Assembly (NCBI GenBank): GCA_964392655.1
Contig: CAYMQY010000001.1
Span: 1-64,000 of the forward strand
DNA: 64,000 bases
Source of the DNA: M3007 sp964392655
GTDB taxonomy: Bacteria > Bacteroidota > Bacteroidia > Chitinophagales > Saprospiraceae
Direction of reading: 5' to 3'
The notes under the pieces were generated by a model. That model saw only the letters and a list, made by a program, of their open reading frames with translations. It ran no database searches and was not told the DNA's origin. Shown piece by piece: positions 35,529 through 43,956 of this stretch (within the stretch, counting starts at the first letter, position 1; each line of letters opens with the position of its first letter). The position numbers and the translations under genes were made by a program.

Positions 35529-36821
35529 TTAAAGTGAACGTTGTTGTTGCATAACCGCCCACTGGAACAGCATTCCTGTGAGGGTTTTGTTTTCGGCAAA
35601 TGGGGTAATGGCGTGGTCGGCCCGGGCCTGCCCAACTGCGGCGAACACCATGCCCGGACGGGCCGAATACATGGCCCGGGGATGCTGTTGCCACAGTCGG
35701 TACATCTGCCGGAGCCGCTCCGGTTGGCGTTCGTTCAGCGGAAACACGTCGCGGAGCGCCGCTCCCCGCAGTGCCTGCGGCCGGTGCAGCAGGATGGTCT
35801 GTACAAAATCCGGCAGCGCCTCGTGCAAGGCCCGAATGATCGTTTGCTGTGCCGCAGGCTGTTCGCCCGGCGGGTAGAAATTTTCCCAGATGCGCTCCAG
35901 GCGGTCCCACTGCGGGTCGGGGTACAGCACCCGCCCGAAAGCAATGCTTATCTTGACCCGAATCCAGGGGAAGGGGTGCGGATCGCCGTCGGGAAGCCGG
36001 AACACGAAATACTCCGGCAGGCTCACTACACCGATCAGTCCGGTGGTAGCGCTCACGCCCAGGGTGGCTACTGACCAGACGTCGGACAAAATTTCCGAAA
36101 TCCACAGGCGGTAGAGTTTCCAGGCCGTGCTGCGTTGTGGTTCCTGTTCGGCCTTTTGTTCCAGCATCGCCGTGACGGTGTTAACCAAATCGAGCAGCGC
36201 TGCGCCCTGATGCCCCACCTCGTGTACCAGCGACGAACCGATGCCGCTTCCCACCATTCGTTCCCGAGGCACCTTGATGATAGCCACCGGGTTGGAATGA
36301 CCACCCGGCAAACGGGTTCGGGCGCGCCGGATGGCGGCCCCGTGGCCGCGGTCGAGGTAGCAGATCAGCGGCGGCGGATGGTAGTAGTCGCCGTCGAGGC
36401 GCAAGGTGTCGCGGGCAAGTATATCGAGTCCTGCCAACCAGATGCCTGTTTCGTGTTCGCTGCGCTGGTTGAGCACATCGGCAAAAATGTCGAAGGTGTC
36501 GAGCAGGGCATTGAACCGCAACTTAAGCAAGGAAAAGCCCGTTTGCAGACGTTTGGGCGATTCTTCCGGGTTGTCCTGCAGACCGGTGATAAACCGTCGT
36601 ACCTGGCGTCCCAGTTGTTTGCGCCCGCTGCGGATCAGGTCGTGGATGTGACGCAAAGCCCGGTTTTCCAGCCCTGCTGCCACCACCATCGGCATGGTTG
36701 CCTCGAAGGGCTTGACCTGTACCAACCGTGCCAGCAGCGCCTGCGCTTCGCCGATGAGGTGTTGCCGATGTATATCGGAAACCTGACTGTCGGCGCCCGT
36801 TGCGGGTGTTGCCTCGGTCAC
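35529..36821 (-). CDS. HEXXH-motif putative metalloprotease
   Basis: A 430-residue cytoplasm-type protein with a zinc-protease motif: SLVHEVGHQG, His200, Glu201 and His204 from the GTG start. A downstream third ligand is not obvious; Glu and Asp in WISEILSDVWS are candidates. The first 110 residues are helical. The GTG at 36821 overlaps the stop of the preceding gene by four bases (GTGA) and is preferred over an ATG at 36860 that would overlap by 43 bases. No signal peptide. Family not recognised beyond the motif. Confidence 0.72.
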   Translation of the reverse strand: MTEATPATGADSQVSDIHRQHLIGEAQALLARLVQVKPFEATMPMVVAAGLENRALRHIHDLIRSGRKQLGRQVRRFITGLQDNPEESPKRLQTGFSLLKLRFNALLDTFDIFADVLNQRSEHETGIWLAGLDILARDTLRLDGDYYHPPPLICYLDRGHGAAIRRARTRLPGGHSNPVAIIKVPRERMVGSGIGSSLVHEVGHQGAALLDLVNTVTAMLEQKAEQEPQRSTAWKLYRLWISEILSDVWSVATLGVSATTGLIGVVSLPEYFVFRLPDGDPHPFPWIRVKISIAFGRVLYPDPQWDRLERIWENFYPPGEQPAAQQTIIRALHEALPDFVQTILLHRPQALRGAALRDVFPLNERQPERLRQMYRLWQQHPRAMYSARPGMVFAAVGQARADHAITPFAENKTLTGMLFQWAVMQQQRSL

Positions 36822-37468
36822 ACGCCCGTGAGGATGAGTTGATTGCCTTGCCGGTACCATGTTCCGCTGCTTTGTGCTTGTTGTTGTTCGGGCATCGGAG
36901 GCGTCATCGGCTCATCGGTTTCCTGCATCATGGTGTTGGCGCCGCGAGCAGCCCAAAGCAGACCGGGAAAATTCCGGCGAGCAGCCTGACTCAGGATTCC
37001 ATGCACCATTCGGCGGTTGACCGGCTGACCCGATTGTGCCTGTTGGGCAATATGTCCGGCGGTTTGCCGGGCGGTACGGATGAATTTCCGGGCAAGTGGC
37101 AATTCATTTTCAAACTCGGCCTCGTATTCATTGAGGTAACGGTCGGCAAGCCATGAGCCGGCTTTGTTGCCCCAGTCGGAGCCGGTTTGTCCGCCGATGT
37201 ACCCGCCGATTTTGGCACCGATGGAAGGCAGGGCTTGCCGGCCAACCGATTTGAGGCCCGACACCACCTGCCCTTTGATGGCCTGGCCCATGGGCGAGTT
37301 GTACAGTTTTTTGGCGCCGCCCCAGGCGCGTTTGAGCAGTTTGCCGAGGAAGTAGTCAAGTTCGGCCTCGCTCTGCACATTGAGCAGTTCGTACGCCAGT
37401 TCGTTTTCTTCCATTTCCAGGGTGACTTCGGAGTTGAGTTCGTATGCTTCAAAATTCTCGTAATTCAT
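36818..37468 (-). CDS. Glu-rich, glycine-zipper protein (paralogue B)
   Basis: A 216-residue protein. Order: acidic/aromatic N-terminus (MNYENFEAYELNSEVTLEME), the motif AYELLNVQSEAELDYFLGKL, a basic helix, a glycine-zipper segment (IGAKIGGYIGGQTGSDWG), then FENELPLARKFIRTARQTAG, QAARRNFPGLLWAA, and a terminal SSGTWYRQGNQLILTGV. It aligns end to end with the neighbouring gene at 37490-38239. Glycine zippers often insert into or span membranes. No signal peptide. Function unknown. Confidence 0.75.
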   Translation of the reverse strand: MNYENFEAYELNSEVTLEMEENELAYELLNVQSEAELDYFLGKLLKRAWGGAKKLYNSPMGQAIKGQVVSGLKSVGRQALPSIGAKIGGYIGGQTGSDWGNKAGSWLADRYLNEYEAEFENELPLARKFIRTARQTAGHIAQQAQSGQPVNRRMVHGILSQAARRNFPGLLWAARGANTMMQETDEPMTPPMPEQQQAQSSGTWYRQGNQLILTGV

Positions 37469-37489
37469 GATGTGGAGATGTTTAGATGG

Positions 37490-38239
37490 TTAGAGTGTGA
37501 CGATGATTTGGTCGCCCTGGCGCGTCCAGGTGCCGGAGTTGGGGAAATCTGGTGCTGTGGTTCCGCCGCCACCGCCGTTGGATGTCGGGGCATTGAACGA
37601 AATATTACTGCCGCCAACGGGGGTGAGCAAACCAGGAGCATGTTTGGAGGCCGCCATTTTGAGGGCGTTGCGGGCAATAGCCCAAGGGGATACGCCACGT
37701 CTTCCGCGTGCACGGCGCATACCGGATGCCGTACGGCGGGCAGCGGAGTTTGACAGGCGTACGATCCGGCGGGCGACTTCAAATTCGCGGTCTTCATTGC
37801 TCATGCCCTCCAGGTTTACTTCAAACAGAGTGGAGGCCCAACTACCGAGTTTGCCGCCAATCATCCCACCGACCGGACCACCGAAAAACGACCCGGCGGC
37901 TTTGCCTACAACCGGCAAGGCTGTTTTGGCTACTTTTTTCAAACCGCCGATGAGCGCCTGACCCGCACTGGATTTGGCGAAGTTGGATACCCCGCGGGCG
38001 GCTCGGCGAACCAATTTGCCGAGAAACTGGTCGAGTTCTTCCTCGCTGTTCACGGCCAACAATTCGGCAGCCAGTTCGTATTCGGCTTCCTGACTCAGGC
38101 CGTATTCGCCTTCCCACTCTTCCTCGCCCTCCCATTCGCCTTCGTAGTCGCCTTCGTACTCCCCTTCATAATTGTACTCCTGGTCAAATTCGTTGTTTTC
38201 GAATCCGCCTTCGTTGAGGAAACCATATTCATGGCCCAT
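37490..38239 (-). CDS. Glu-rich, glycine-zipper protein (paralogue A), first gene of the operon
   Basis: A 249-residue protein with a striking low-complexity N-terminus of about 45 residues made of Glu, Gly, Tyr and Trp (repeats such as EGEYEGDYEGEWEGEEEW). Then come the motif AAELLAVNSEEELDQFLGKL, a zipper (AAGSFFGGPVGGMIGGKLG), REFEVARRIVRLSNSAARR, ASKHAPGLLTP, a Gly-rich linker and SGTWTRQGDQIIVTL. The order matches paralogue B. From memory, uncharacterised proteins with this architecture occur in several phyla. No signal peptide. ATG at 38239. Confidence 0.78.
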   Translation of the reverse strand: MGHEYGFLNEGGFENNEFDQEYNYEGEYEGDYEGEWEGEEEWEGEYGLSQEAEYELAAELLAVNSEEELDQFLGKLVRRAARGVSNFAKSSAGQALIGGLKKVAKTALPVVGKAAGSFFGGPVGGMIGGKLGSWASTLFEVNLEGMSNEDREFEVARRIVRLSNSAARRTASGMRRARGRRGVSPWAIARNALKMAASKHAPGLLTPVGGSNISFNAPTSNGGGGGTTAPDFPNSGTWTRQGDQIIVTL

Positions 38240-38519
38240 TTCCTAGTTCATGATGCGATCCATGTTGTGCATAGCAGATAAATTTTGTTTGAATGAATAA
38301 ATGGAGAAAGCATGCTATGCCAATATCCTTTCAAGCAGGATGCCGAAAAAGATAAACCATTGAAAATCAGTTGTAATTGAAAAAAACAGCGAATTTTTTT
38401 TCGGAAAGACCGAAATGGGCAGGGTGGGCGCGAAATTTTTTTCAGGGGTTTTTCCGGGCGAAAAAAATGCTGTAAAAATCATATTTACAACGACTTACGC
38501 CTCAAACACAACACTTGGC
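38240..38519 (-). promoter_or_regulatory. upstream region of the eight-gene operon with an inverted repeat
   Basis: About 280 bases, AT-rich, no gene. An 8-bp inverted repeat GCATAGCA (38269-38276) / TGCTATGC (38313-38320) brackets 36 bases just before the operon and could be a regulator site. A minus-strand TATCTTTT near 38350 is close to the -7 consensus. A TGGCA...TGC pair near 38310 has the wrong spacing for sigma-54. Confidence 0.4.
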
Positions 38520-39506
38520 CTAATGCCCCTCATGCTCAAACACCGCCTCTACTAATTTCAACGCTGAACTGCGAAATTTCCCCGCAATACCTGTCGGAAG
38601 TTCTTCCGACATAAGTAACGGAGCCTCTGCAAACGTGCGGAGCCATTGTACCTCCCGGTACGAAGCCCCGGTAGCAGGGTCTGACTTGGGATCGGATTGT
38701 ATGATGCCCAAACCATACAATTGCATTTTTCCGCTGATGGCGAGTACGATTTCGCCCGTTTGCGCCCGACGGGCCAATGTGCGTACACCTTTCGCCCGAG
38801 CAGCAGCGGCCTCGGCAGCGAGCAGGGGCCACATTTCGTCGAACAGGTCGGTGTCCCACAATCGGTAGGCAGCCCAGTATGGCCGGAGTATTTCCTGCGG
38901 ATTCAACGGCAGGTGATGCATCCGAAAATATGGCTCCCATGCCTCGTTTTTTTCCTGCAAACGTATCCACCAAACGCCTGCGCCGCTGCTGATGCGCCGC
39001 CGCAAATCAGTCCGTTGAATCTGTGTGTTTTGAAAAAGGGGGAATGCGGCAAAAGACTTGACCTCGGCAGGGCGTATTTTCCAAATGTGTACCGACAAAC
39101 CTTTCAGGCGACTGAATTCCTGCTGAAATGAGCCAAGAAGCACAAGGTCATCGGTAGCGATGAGATTTTCGGCATTGCTGCTGTATGTCCAGTTAAACGA
39201 GCCGGTGAGCAGCAGGCGCTCGTCGAGCAGGGCAAACTTGTGGTGCATGAGCGCCGTGTCGCGGTATGCGTACAGGCTTCCGCCGAGTTTTATAAATTTT
39301 TGAAAATCCAGTCCATTCGGATGAATGTTCTGGCTGTCGTACTCCAGCAGGAGTTCGACCGGGATACCGGCACGCAGTTTTTTCAAAAGCGTCTCGAAAA
39401 TATCGCGGTGGGAAAACCAGCAAACGGCAATGCGGATGCTGGTTCGGGCATCGGCAAGATACCGGCAAAGCACGGCGGACAGGTTTTGGAAATATACTTC
39501 AGGCAT
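38520..39506 (-). CDS. phospholipase D-like (single HKD) protein with PUA/EVE-like C-terminal region
   Basis: A 328-residue cytoplasmic protein. The first 140 residues form a PLD-like domain with one HKD motif (His88, Lys90, Asp95 in MHHKFALLDERLLLTGSFNW), so an active site would need a dimer; nucleases and phosphodiesterases are both known in this class. The C-terminal part (GEIVLAISGKMQLYGLGIIQ, YREVQWLRTF) resembles the EVE/PUA-like reader domains seen in McrB-type restriction proteins. If so, this could be a nucleic-acid-recognising nuclease. That second assignment is a pattern impression only. Confidence 0.7.
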   Translation of the reverse strand: MPEVYFQNLSAVLCRYLADARTSIRIAVCWFSHRDIFETLLKKLRAGIPVELLLEYDSQNIHPNGLDFQKFIKLGGSLYAYRDTALMHHKFALLDERLLLTGSFNWTYSSNAENLIATDDLVLLGSFQQEFSRLKGLSVHIWKIRPAEVKSFAAFPLFQNTQIQRTDLRRRISSGAGVWWIRLQEKNEAWEPYFRMHHLPLNPQEILRPYWAAYRLWDTDLFDEMWPLLAAEAAAARAKGVRTLARRAQTGEIVLAISGKMQLYGLGIIQSDPKSDPATGASYREVQWLRTFAEAPLLMSEELPTGIAGKFRSSALKLVEAVFEHEGH

Positions 39507-39543
39507 AATCGCTGCCTTTTATTCAAGTCAACTCTCCACACAA

Positions 39544-39924
39544 TCAGGTAGCCGGTGGTGTATTTTCTGAATTTTTCTGAAATACCTTCCGCAACTGGCT
39601 GGGCAGCAAACTGATTCGTTGTCCCAACCAGCGCTCCAGCGTAATGGCCAACAGGGCATAACCTTCGGTAACCCCCGGCGCCGGCACCACAATAATGACG
39701 AAAAAAGGCAAAAAGCGCGGGATGTCCCGCAACTGTTCTTTGGCCTTCTGCAACTCTTCTTCGGAGGGCTGTTTGTGTTTGGACAACAGGAGCAACTTGC
39801 CTGCGCCGTGTCTGGCATAAGTGCGCATCATCTGCTTGGTCTCCACACCTTCCAAAAATAACGCCCACAACAGCATGCGCGGAAAGCGGATAATGCGCTG
39901 GAATTGTGTGCGGATGTAGTACAT
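39544..39924 (-). CDS. LETM1-like small membrane protein
   Basis: A 126-residue protein with a hydrophobic segment (LPFFVIIVVPAPGVTEGYAL) and the flanking RDIPRFLPFF and LPSQLRKVF segments, recalling the LETM1-like region of some Bacteroidota proteins. No signal peptide; probably one or two membrane passes. It lies between the OmpA lipoprotein and the PLD-like gene on the same strand, 37-47 bases apart, likely in one transcript starting at frr. Function unknown. Confidence 0.6.
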   Translation of the reverse strand: MYYIRTQFQRIIRFPRMLLWALFLEGVETKQMMRTYARHGAGKLLLLSKHKQPSEEELQKAKEQLRDIPRFLPFFVIIVVPAPGVTEGYALLAITLERWLGQRISLLPSQLRKVFQKNSENTPPAT

Positions 39925-39971
39925 GACGTGCGGGTTGGGGAAGGCAATCTAAAACGATCGTGATCAAGTGC

Positions 39972-40898
39972 TTATTTCTCCGGAACCTTGTTCGGATTCA
40001 GCAGCTCGTAAAACTGATCGAGTTTCGGCAAAATGATGATTCGGGTACGGCGATTGATTGCACGCCCGGCGTCGGTATTGTTGGAAGCCAAGGTGTTGTA
40101 TTCGCCGCGCCCGGCAGCAATGAGCCGTTTTGGGTCAATGTTGTAGTTTTTTTGCAACAACCGTACCACCGATGTAGCGCGTTTCACACTGAGATCCCAG
40201 TTGTCGTCCATGCAGGCATTTTTGATGGGCACGTTGTCGGTGTAACCTTCCACCATGACCTCCAGATCGGGGCGCGACTCGATGATTTTCGCAATTTTGC
40301 CCAACACCTCATGCGCACGCGGTGTGAGCATAAAACTGCCGCTTTGGTACAGCATCCGGTCGGAGAGGTTGACGAACACTACCGTCTTGTCCACTTTTAC
40401 TTCCACATCCTGATCGTCAATGCCGTCGCGTAGTACGCTTTTCAGATTGACGGCAAGGGCGAGATTAATGGAGTCGGCACGGGTACGGGCCAGTTGAAGC
40501 AGGTGGATGTACTTGTCTTTTTTCTCCAACTGTGCGAGTGTTTCGCGGATGTTTTCATTGGCAGATTTGGACAAGGTGGTCAGGTCGGTCACTTGTGTGA
40601 GTTGGCGATCGCGCTGCGCTTGCACATCGGTAACCTGCGCTTTCAGGTCTTTGATTTGATCTTCGCGTACCTGAAGTGCCTTTTGAGAACCACCCAGATC
40701 AGCCTGCAATTTGAAGCGCTCCTGTTCACAGGCAGAAAGGCGGTTGCTCAGGTCGCTGATTCGTGCGCCGCAGGCAGTAAGATCGCGGTTGGCCGCTTCA
40801 AATTCAGACTGCAGGGAGAGGTATTTTTTTTTGCTGACACAGGCCCCGAGGGCAATCGTTACACACAAAAAAAGGAAAATTCTGGTGGTGTGGCGCAT
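39972..40898 (-). CDS. OmpA-family lipoprotein with coiled coil
   Basis: A 308-residue envelope protein. Lipobox ALGAC (Cys20) is followed by a long coiled coil (about 25-130, many Leu/Gln/Asp heptads) and a C-terminal OmpA/MotB-like peptidoglycan-binding domain (about 165-295; VEGYTDNVPIK, WDLSVKRATSVVRLL, GRGEYNTLASNNTDAGRAIN, RRTRIIILP). It should link the outer membrane to the cell wall. It begins 37 bases after frr. Confidence 0.9.
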   Translation of the reverse strand: MRHTTRIFLFLCVTIALGACVSKKKYLSLQSEFEAANRDLTACGARISDLSNRLSACEQERFKLQADLGGSQKALQVREDQIKDLKAQVTDVQAQRDRQLTQVTDLTTLSKSANENIRETLAQLEKKDKYIHLLQLARTRADSINLALAVNLKSVLRDGIDDQDVEVKVDKTVVFVNLSDRMLYQSGSFMLTPRAHEVLGKIAKIIESRPDLEVMVEGYTDNVPIKNACMDDNWDLSVKRATSVVRLLQKNYNIDPKRLIAAGRGEYNTLASNNTDAGRAINRRTRIIILPKLDQFYELLNPNKVPEK

Positions 40899-40935
40899 GG
40901 TTATGAATTGAAAGAGGCTGAGGAAATAACTGGAA

Positions 40936-41496
40936 TCAAACCGTCATGATTTCTTTTTCCTTGGCGGCCACGACATCGTCAATGTGTTTGACGTACTTGT
41001 TTACAAGTTCCTGCAAGTCATTTTCGGTGCGCTTACCCATATCTTCCGGCAACCCGTCCTTCACCGCTTTTTTAATTTGGTCAAGCCCTTTGTGGCGGGA
41101 GTTACGCACCCCTACTTTGCTTTCCTCGCCGGCATGTTTGGCTTTTTTCACCAGGTCTTTGCGCCGCTCTTCGGTGAGGGGCGGTATGGACAGGCGAATG
41201 ATTTCGCCGTCGTTAGCCGGTGTAATGCCGATATTGGAATTGATGATGACGCGTTCGATAGGGCCGAGCATATTCCGTTCCCAGGGTTGCACTACCACAG
41301 TACGGGCATCCGATACCTGAATGTTTGCTATTTGGGAAATGGGGGTAGGGCTGCCGTAATAATCCACCATGAGGTCTTGCAAAATATTGGTGGAGGCTTT
41401 TCCGGTACGCAGTTTGGCGAGTTCATGGTCAAGGTGTTCCATGGCTTTGTCCATGTGCGCCTTGGCTTCGGCAATTATTTGTCTTACGTCTTCCAT
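40936..41496 (-). CDS. frr: ribosome recycling factor
   Basis: Splits post-termination ribosomes together with EF-G. 186 residues, standard length. Family motifs: MDKAMEHLDHELAKLRTGKA, YYGSPTPISQIANI, RTVVVQPWERNMLGPIERVI, GEIIRLSIPPLTEERRKDLV and ELVNKYVKHIDDVVAAKEKE. pyrH, the usual upstream neighbour, is not here. It starts the minus-strand set that includes the OmpA lipoprotein. Confidence 0.97.
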   Translation of the reverse strand: MEDVRQIIAEAKAHMDKAMEHLDHELAKLRTGKASTNILQDLMVDYYGSPTPISQIANIQVSDARTVVVQPWERNMLGPIERVIINSNIGITPANDGEIIRLSIPPLTEERRKDLVKKAKHAGEESKVGVRNSRHKGLDQIKKAVKDGLPEDMGKRTENDLQELVNKYVKHIDDVVAAKEKEIMTV

Positions 41497-41710
41497 ATTG
41501 TTGAATCTTGTTTATTCTGTCAAGTGCATTCTAAATCTGCAAAGAGCGGCAAATTTGACAAGAATTCCGGGTTTTCAGGAACAGAACAAGCGAAAATGTA
41601 CACGAATAGGTTAACAGTTTCCTACGAATTGTACCAGTAGCATACTGATTTGGGGATTGTGCGTACTTTTCGCTCGAAATCGGGCGACAGCCCAAAGGGA
41701 ACACACATCC

Positions 41711-42961
41711 ATGCCGGAATTACAGGAAATAAAACGCACCTTGAGTCGTATTGAAAAATTGGAGCGTGAGGTCAACCTCAAGCAACTGCAGATCAACAGT
41801 CTGTTGGCGATCACCCAGGCGATCAACGAAAACGTGTCGGCGGATGGGCTGTTCAATATGTACAATTCGTTTCTGCGGTGGGAAATCGGTATCCGAAAAA
41901 TGGCGCTCTTTTTCAAGGAAACTGGGCGCTGGGAGTGCGTAACCTCGCTGGGGGTAGAAGATCAATTGCTTCAGTATGACATCAACCTTGAATTGCCAAG
42001 TTTCCGATCTACCCGAGGACTTGAAAATTCCGAGCATCCCTTCGTTCGCGAATTTGATCTTGTGGTTCCGGTCATGCATAAGGATGAGCCTATCGCGTAT
42101 GCTTTCATCGGCGGTTTTATGGACGAAGATGACGTGTACAACAAGGTGCAGTTTGTGACCACGATCACGAATGTGATCGCCGTGGCCATCGAAAATAAAC
42201 GACTGTTCAAAACGCAACTCCGCCAGGAAGTACTAAACCGCGAAGTGGAACTGGCTGCCGAAATCCAACGAACACTTGTACCATCCCGGCTTCCATCCGG
42301 CAGAAACTACCAACTATCCAGCATCTACAAACCCCACTTTGCTGTGGGCGGTGATTACTACGACGTAGTGGAGTTTCCTGACGGCACCATTATATTTTGT
42401 ATAGCCGATATTACCGGCAAAGGAGTGGCGGCGGCGCTACTCATGGCCAATTTTCAGGCAAATTTGCGAGCGCTTGTCACCCGCTGCCAGACCCTGGAAG
42501 AAATTGTGCAGGAAATGAATGCCGCCGTATTCCGCGTCACGCAAGGTGATCGTTTCATCACCCTTTTTCTCGCCCGATATGATGTGGATAGCCGCACGTT
42601 GCACTACATAAACGCCGGACACACACCGCCGCTCTTAATTGGCTCCAACGGAGAAGTTGTTCCACTCAAAAACGGTTGTACTGTCCTCGGCTGGATGCCG
42701 GAATTACCTTTCCTTGAAATTGGCGGCGTATGTCTGACAGATGAGGCTACCTTGTTTACCTACACCGATGGTCTGACCGATGTTAGAAACGATGCCGGAG
42801 TGGATTTCAGCGAAGAAGAACTCATCGCTTTTCTGCAAAAACACATCCACCTTGGCGCCAAAGAACTAAACTCGCGGCTGCTTGAACACGTGGAAATTTT
42901 CCGCGAACGCCAGCCTTTGCCCGACGACATTACGGTGTTGACTTGCAAAGTTTTCAAATAA
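41711..42961 (+). CDS. SpoIIE-type PP2C serine phosphatase with GAF-like sensor
   Basis: A 416-residue cytoplasmic phosphatase of the RsbU/SpoIIE class. N-terminal coiled coil (KLEREVNLKQLQINSLLAI), a GAF-like domain (about 40-180), a linker helix (REVELAAEIQRTLVPSRLP) and a PP2C domain with the metal-binding acids in GGDYYDVVEF, IADITGKGVAAALLMA, YTDGLTDVRN and DDITVLTC. It probably dephosphorylates an anti-sigma antagonist. ATG at 41711 is preferred because a TACTTTTC promoter-like box lies at 41663, inside the longer frame. Confidence 0.88.
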   Translation: MPELQEIKRTLSRIEKLEREVNLKQLQINSLLAITQAINENVSADGLFNMYNSFLRWEIGIRKMALFFKETGRWECVTSLGVEDQLLQYDINLELPSFRSTRGLENSEHPFVREFDLVVPVMHKDEPIAYAFIGGFMDEDDVYNKVQFVTTITNVIAVAIENKRLFKTQLRQEVLNREVELAAEIQRTLVPSRLPSGRNYQLSSIYKPHFAVGGDYYDVVEFPDGTIIFCIADITGKGVAAALLMANFQANLRALVTRCQTLEEIVQEMNAAVFRVTQGDRFITLFLARYDVDSRTLHYINAGHTPPLLIGSNGEVVPLKNGCTVLGWMPELPFLEIGGVCLTDEATLFTYTDGLTDVRNDAGVDFSEEELIAFLQKHIHLGAKELNSRLLEHVEIFRERQPLPDDITVLTCKVFK

Positions 42962-43011
42962 ATCCCAACCAAACAGTTCTTTGTTACCACAATATGTAAG
43001 CGCGGCGCCTC

Positions 43012-43019
43012 TACCTTTG
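43012..43019 (+). promoter_or_regulatory. -7 promoter box of the DUF4293 gene
   Basis: TACCTTTG, a full match to TAnnTTTG, 16 bases before the ATG at 43036. Confidence 0.5.
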
Positions 43020-43035
43020 TCCGCCAAAAAACACC

Positions 43036-43485
43036 ATGATACAACGTATTCAAACCTTATTCCTTTTGTTGGCTGCCGCCGCACTCGGGAGTCAATTTCT
43101 TGTTCCTTATTTACAAGTCTCTGAAGGCAATCCAGCCCGCACCATCACTACCCTTTCTGATGGCGTATTGACGCCTGCGGACAATCCGGGTATTCTGGGC
43201 CTTACCTCCCTTGGCGCCCTTATTTCAATAGCGGCCATTTTTCTGTTCAAAAACCGTCCGCTGCAAACAAGGCTCGCTCTTACCGCTGCCGGCATTAGTA
43301 TCATGCTGGTTGTATTGTTAGCCTTTACAACCAAAATGACGCTTGACCAGTCTCCTGAAGGTGGCACCATTCAGTTGGCCTTGGGATTGGCGTTTCCAGT
43401 AATAGCTGTCTTGCTTAACTGGCTGGCTGCGCGTGCTATTCGTAAGGATGAGACACTGGTGCGTTCGATGGACAGACTTCGATGA
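43036..43485 (+). CDS. DUF4293 family membrane protein
   Basis: A 149-residue protein with four membrane helices and the characteristic start MIQRIQTLFLLLAA of the DUF4293 family, a Bacteroidota-specific group of unknown function. A loop with Ser/Thr/Pro follows helix 1 (about 30-50); the C-terminus is basic (RAIRKDETLVRSMDRLR). Transcribed alone from the box at 43012. Confidence 0.85.
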   Translation: MIQRIQTLFLLLAAAALGSQFLVPYLQVSEGNPARTITTLSDGVLTPADNPGILGLTSLGALISIAAIFLFKNRPLQTRLALTAAGISIMLVVLLAFTTKMTLDQSPEGGTIQLALGLAFPVIAVLLNWLAARAIRKDETLVRSMDRLR

Positions 43486-43638
43486 ATATTTCGTCGCTTC
43501 GGGAATGTTCTCTGGTTTTTGAATCTTGATTCACGTCATCTACCCGGATGACCAAACAGAGTATTCAGGTAGCATGCACTACCTGTATTTTGCACCCCGT
43601 CCGTCAGCACAGGCTTCTGCTGAAAATCTGTGGCCCAT

Positions 43639-43673
43639 TTTGATTTCCTTTTTCTAAACATGGCCTACATTTG
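43639..43673 (+). promoter_or_regulatory. -33/-7 promoter of feoAB
   Basis: TTTG (43639-43642), 23 bases, then TACATTTG (43666-43673), 49 bases before the feoA ATG. A good match to the phylum promoter with a long spacer. No Fur box was recognised. Confidence 0.6.
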
Positions 43674-43722
43674 CGCTGTTTGGATTTTGTCTAAATCCTG
43701 AACTACTCTTTCATACCTGACT

Positions 43723-43956
43723 ATGCAACGCCGCTATCGAACGATCCCTGATTTGAAAGTACACGAAAGTGCACGTGCGCTCGCATTCGAAGACCCAATT
43801 CTTGCCGGCAAATTAACTGCCATGGGTCTTTTACCCGGTACTTTGATCGAGATGGTGCGACGAGCTCCCTTCGGCAACGCCTATTATATCAAAGCCGACG
43901 GTGTTCGACTTGCCCTCCGTAATGAAGAAGCATCCAGTATTTTGATTGACGCATGA
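43723..43956 (+). CDS. feoA: ferrous iron transport protein A
   Basis: A 77-residue SH3-like cytoplasmic protein supporting FeoB. Typical features: LTAMGLLPGTLIEMVRRAPF and GVRLALRNEEASSILID. Its stop overlaps the feoB start by four bases (ATGA), so the two are translationally coupled. Expressed from the promoter at 43639-43673. Confidence 0.93.
   Translation: MQRRYRTIPDLKVHESARALAFEDPILAGKLTAMGLLPGTLIEMVRRAPFGNAYYIKADGVRLALRNEEASSILIDA

Noticed and set aside
35529..36860. ATG start at 36860 for the HEXXH gene
   Set aside because: It would overlap the upstream gene by 43 bases, while the GTG at 36821 gives a classic 4-base coupling.
38305..38325. Sigma-54 promoter upstream of the eight-gene operon
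   Set aside because: TGGCATAGCATGC has GG and GC separated by 8 rather than 10 bases, so it does not fit the -24/-12 spacing.
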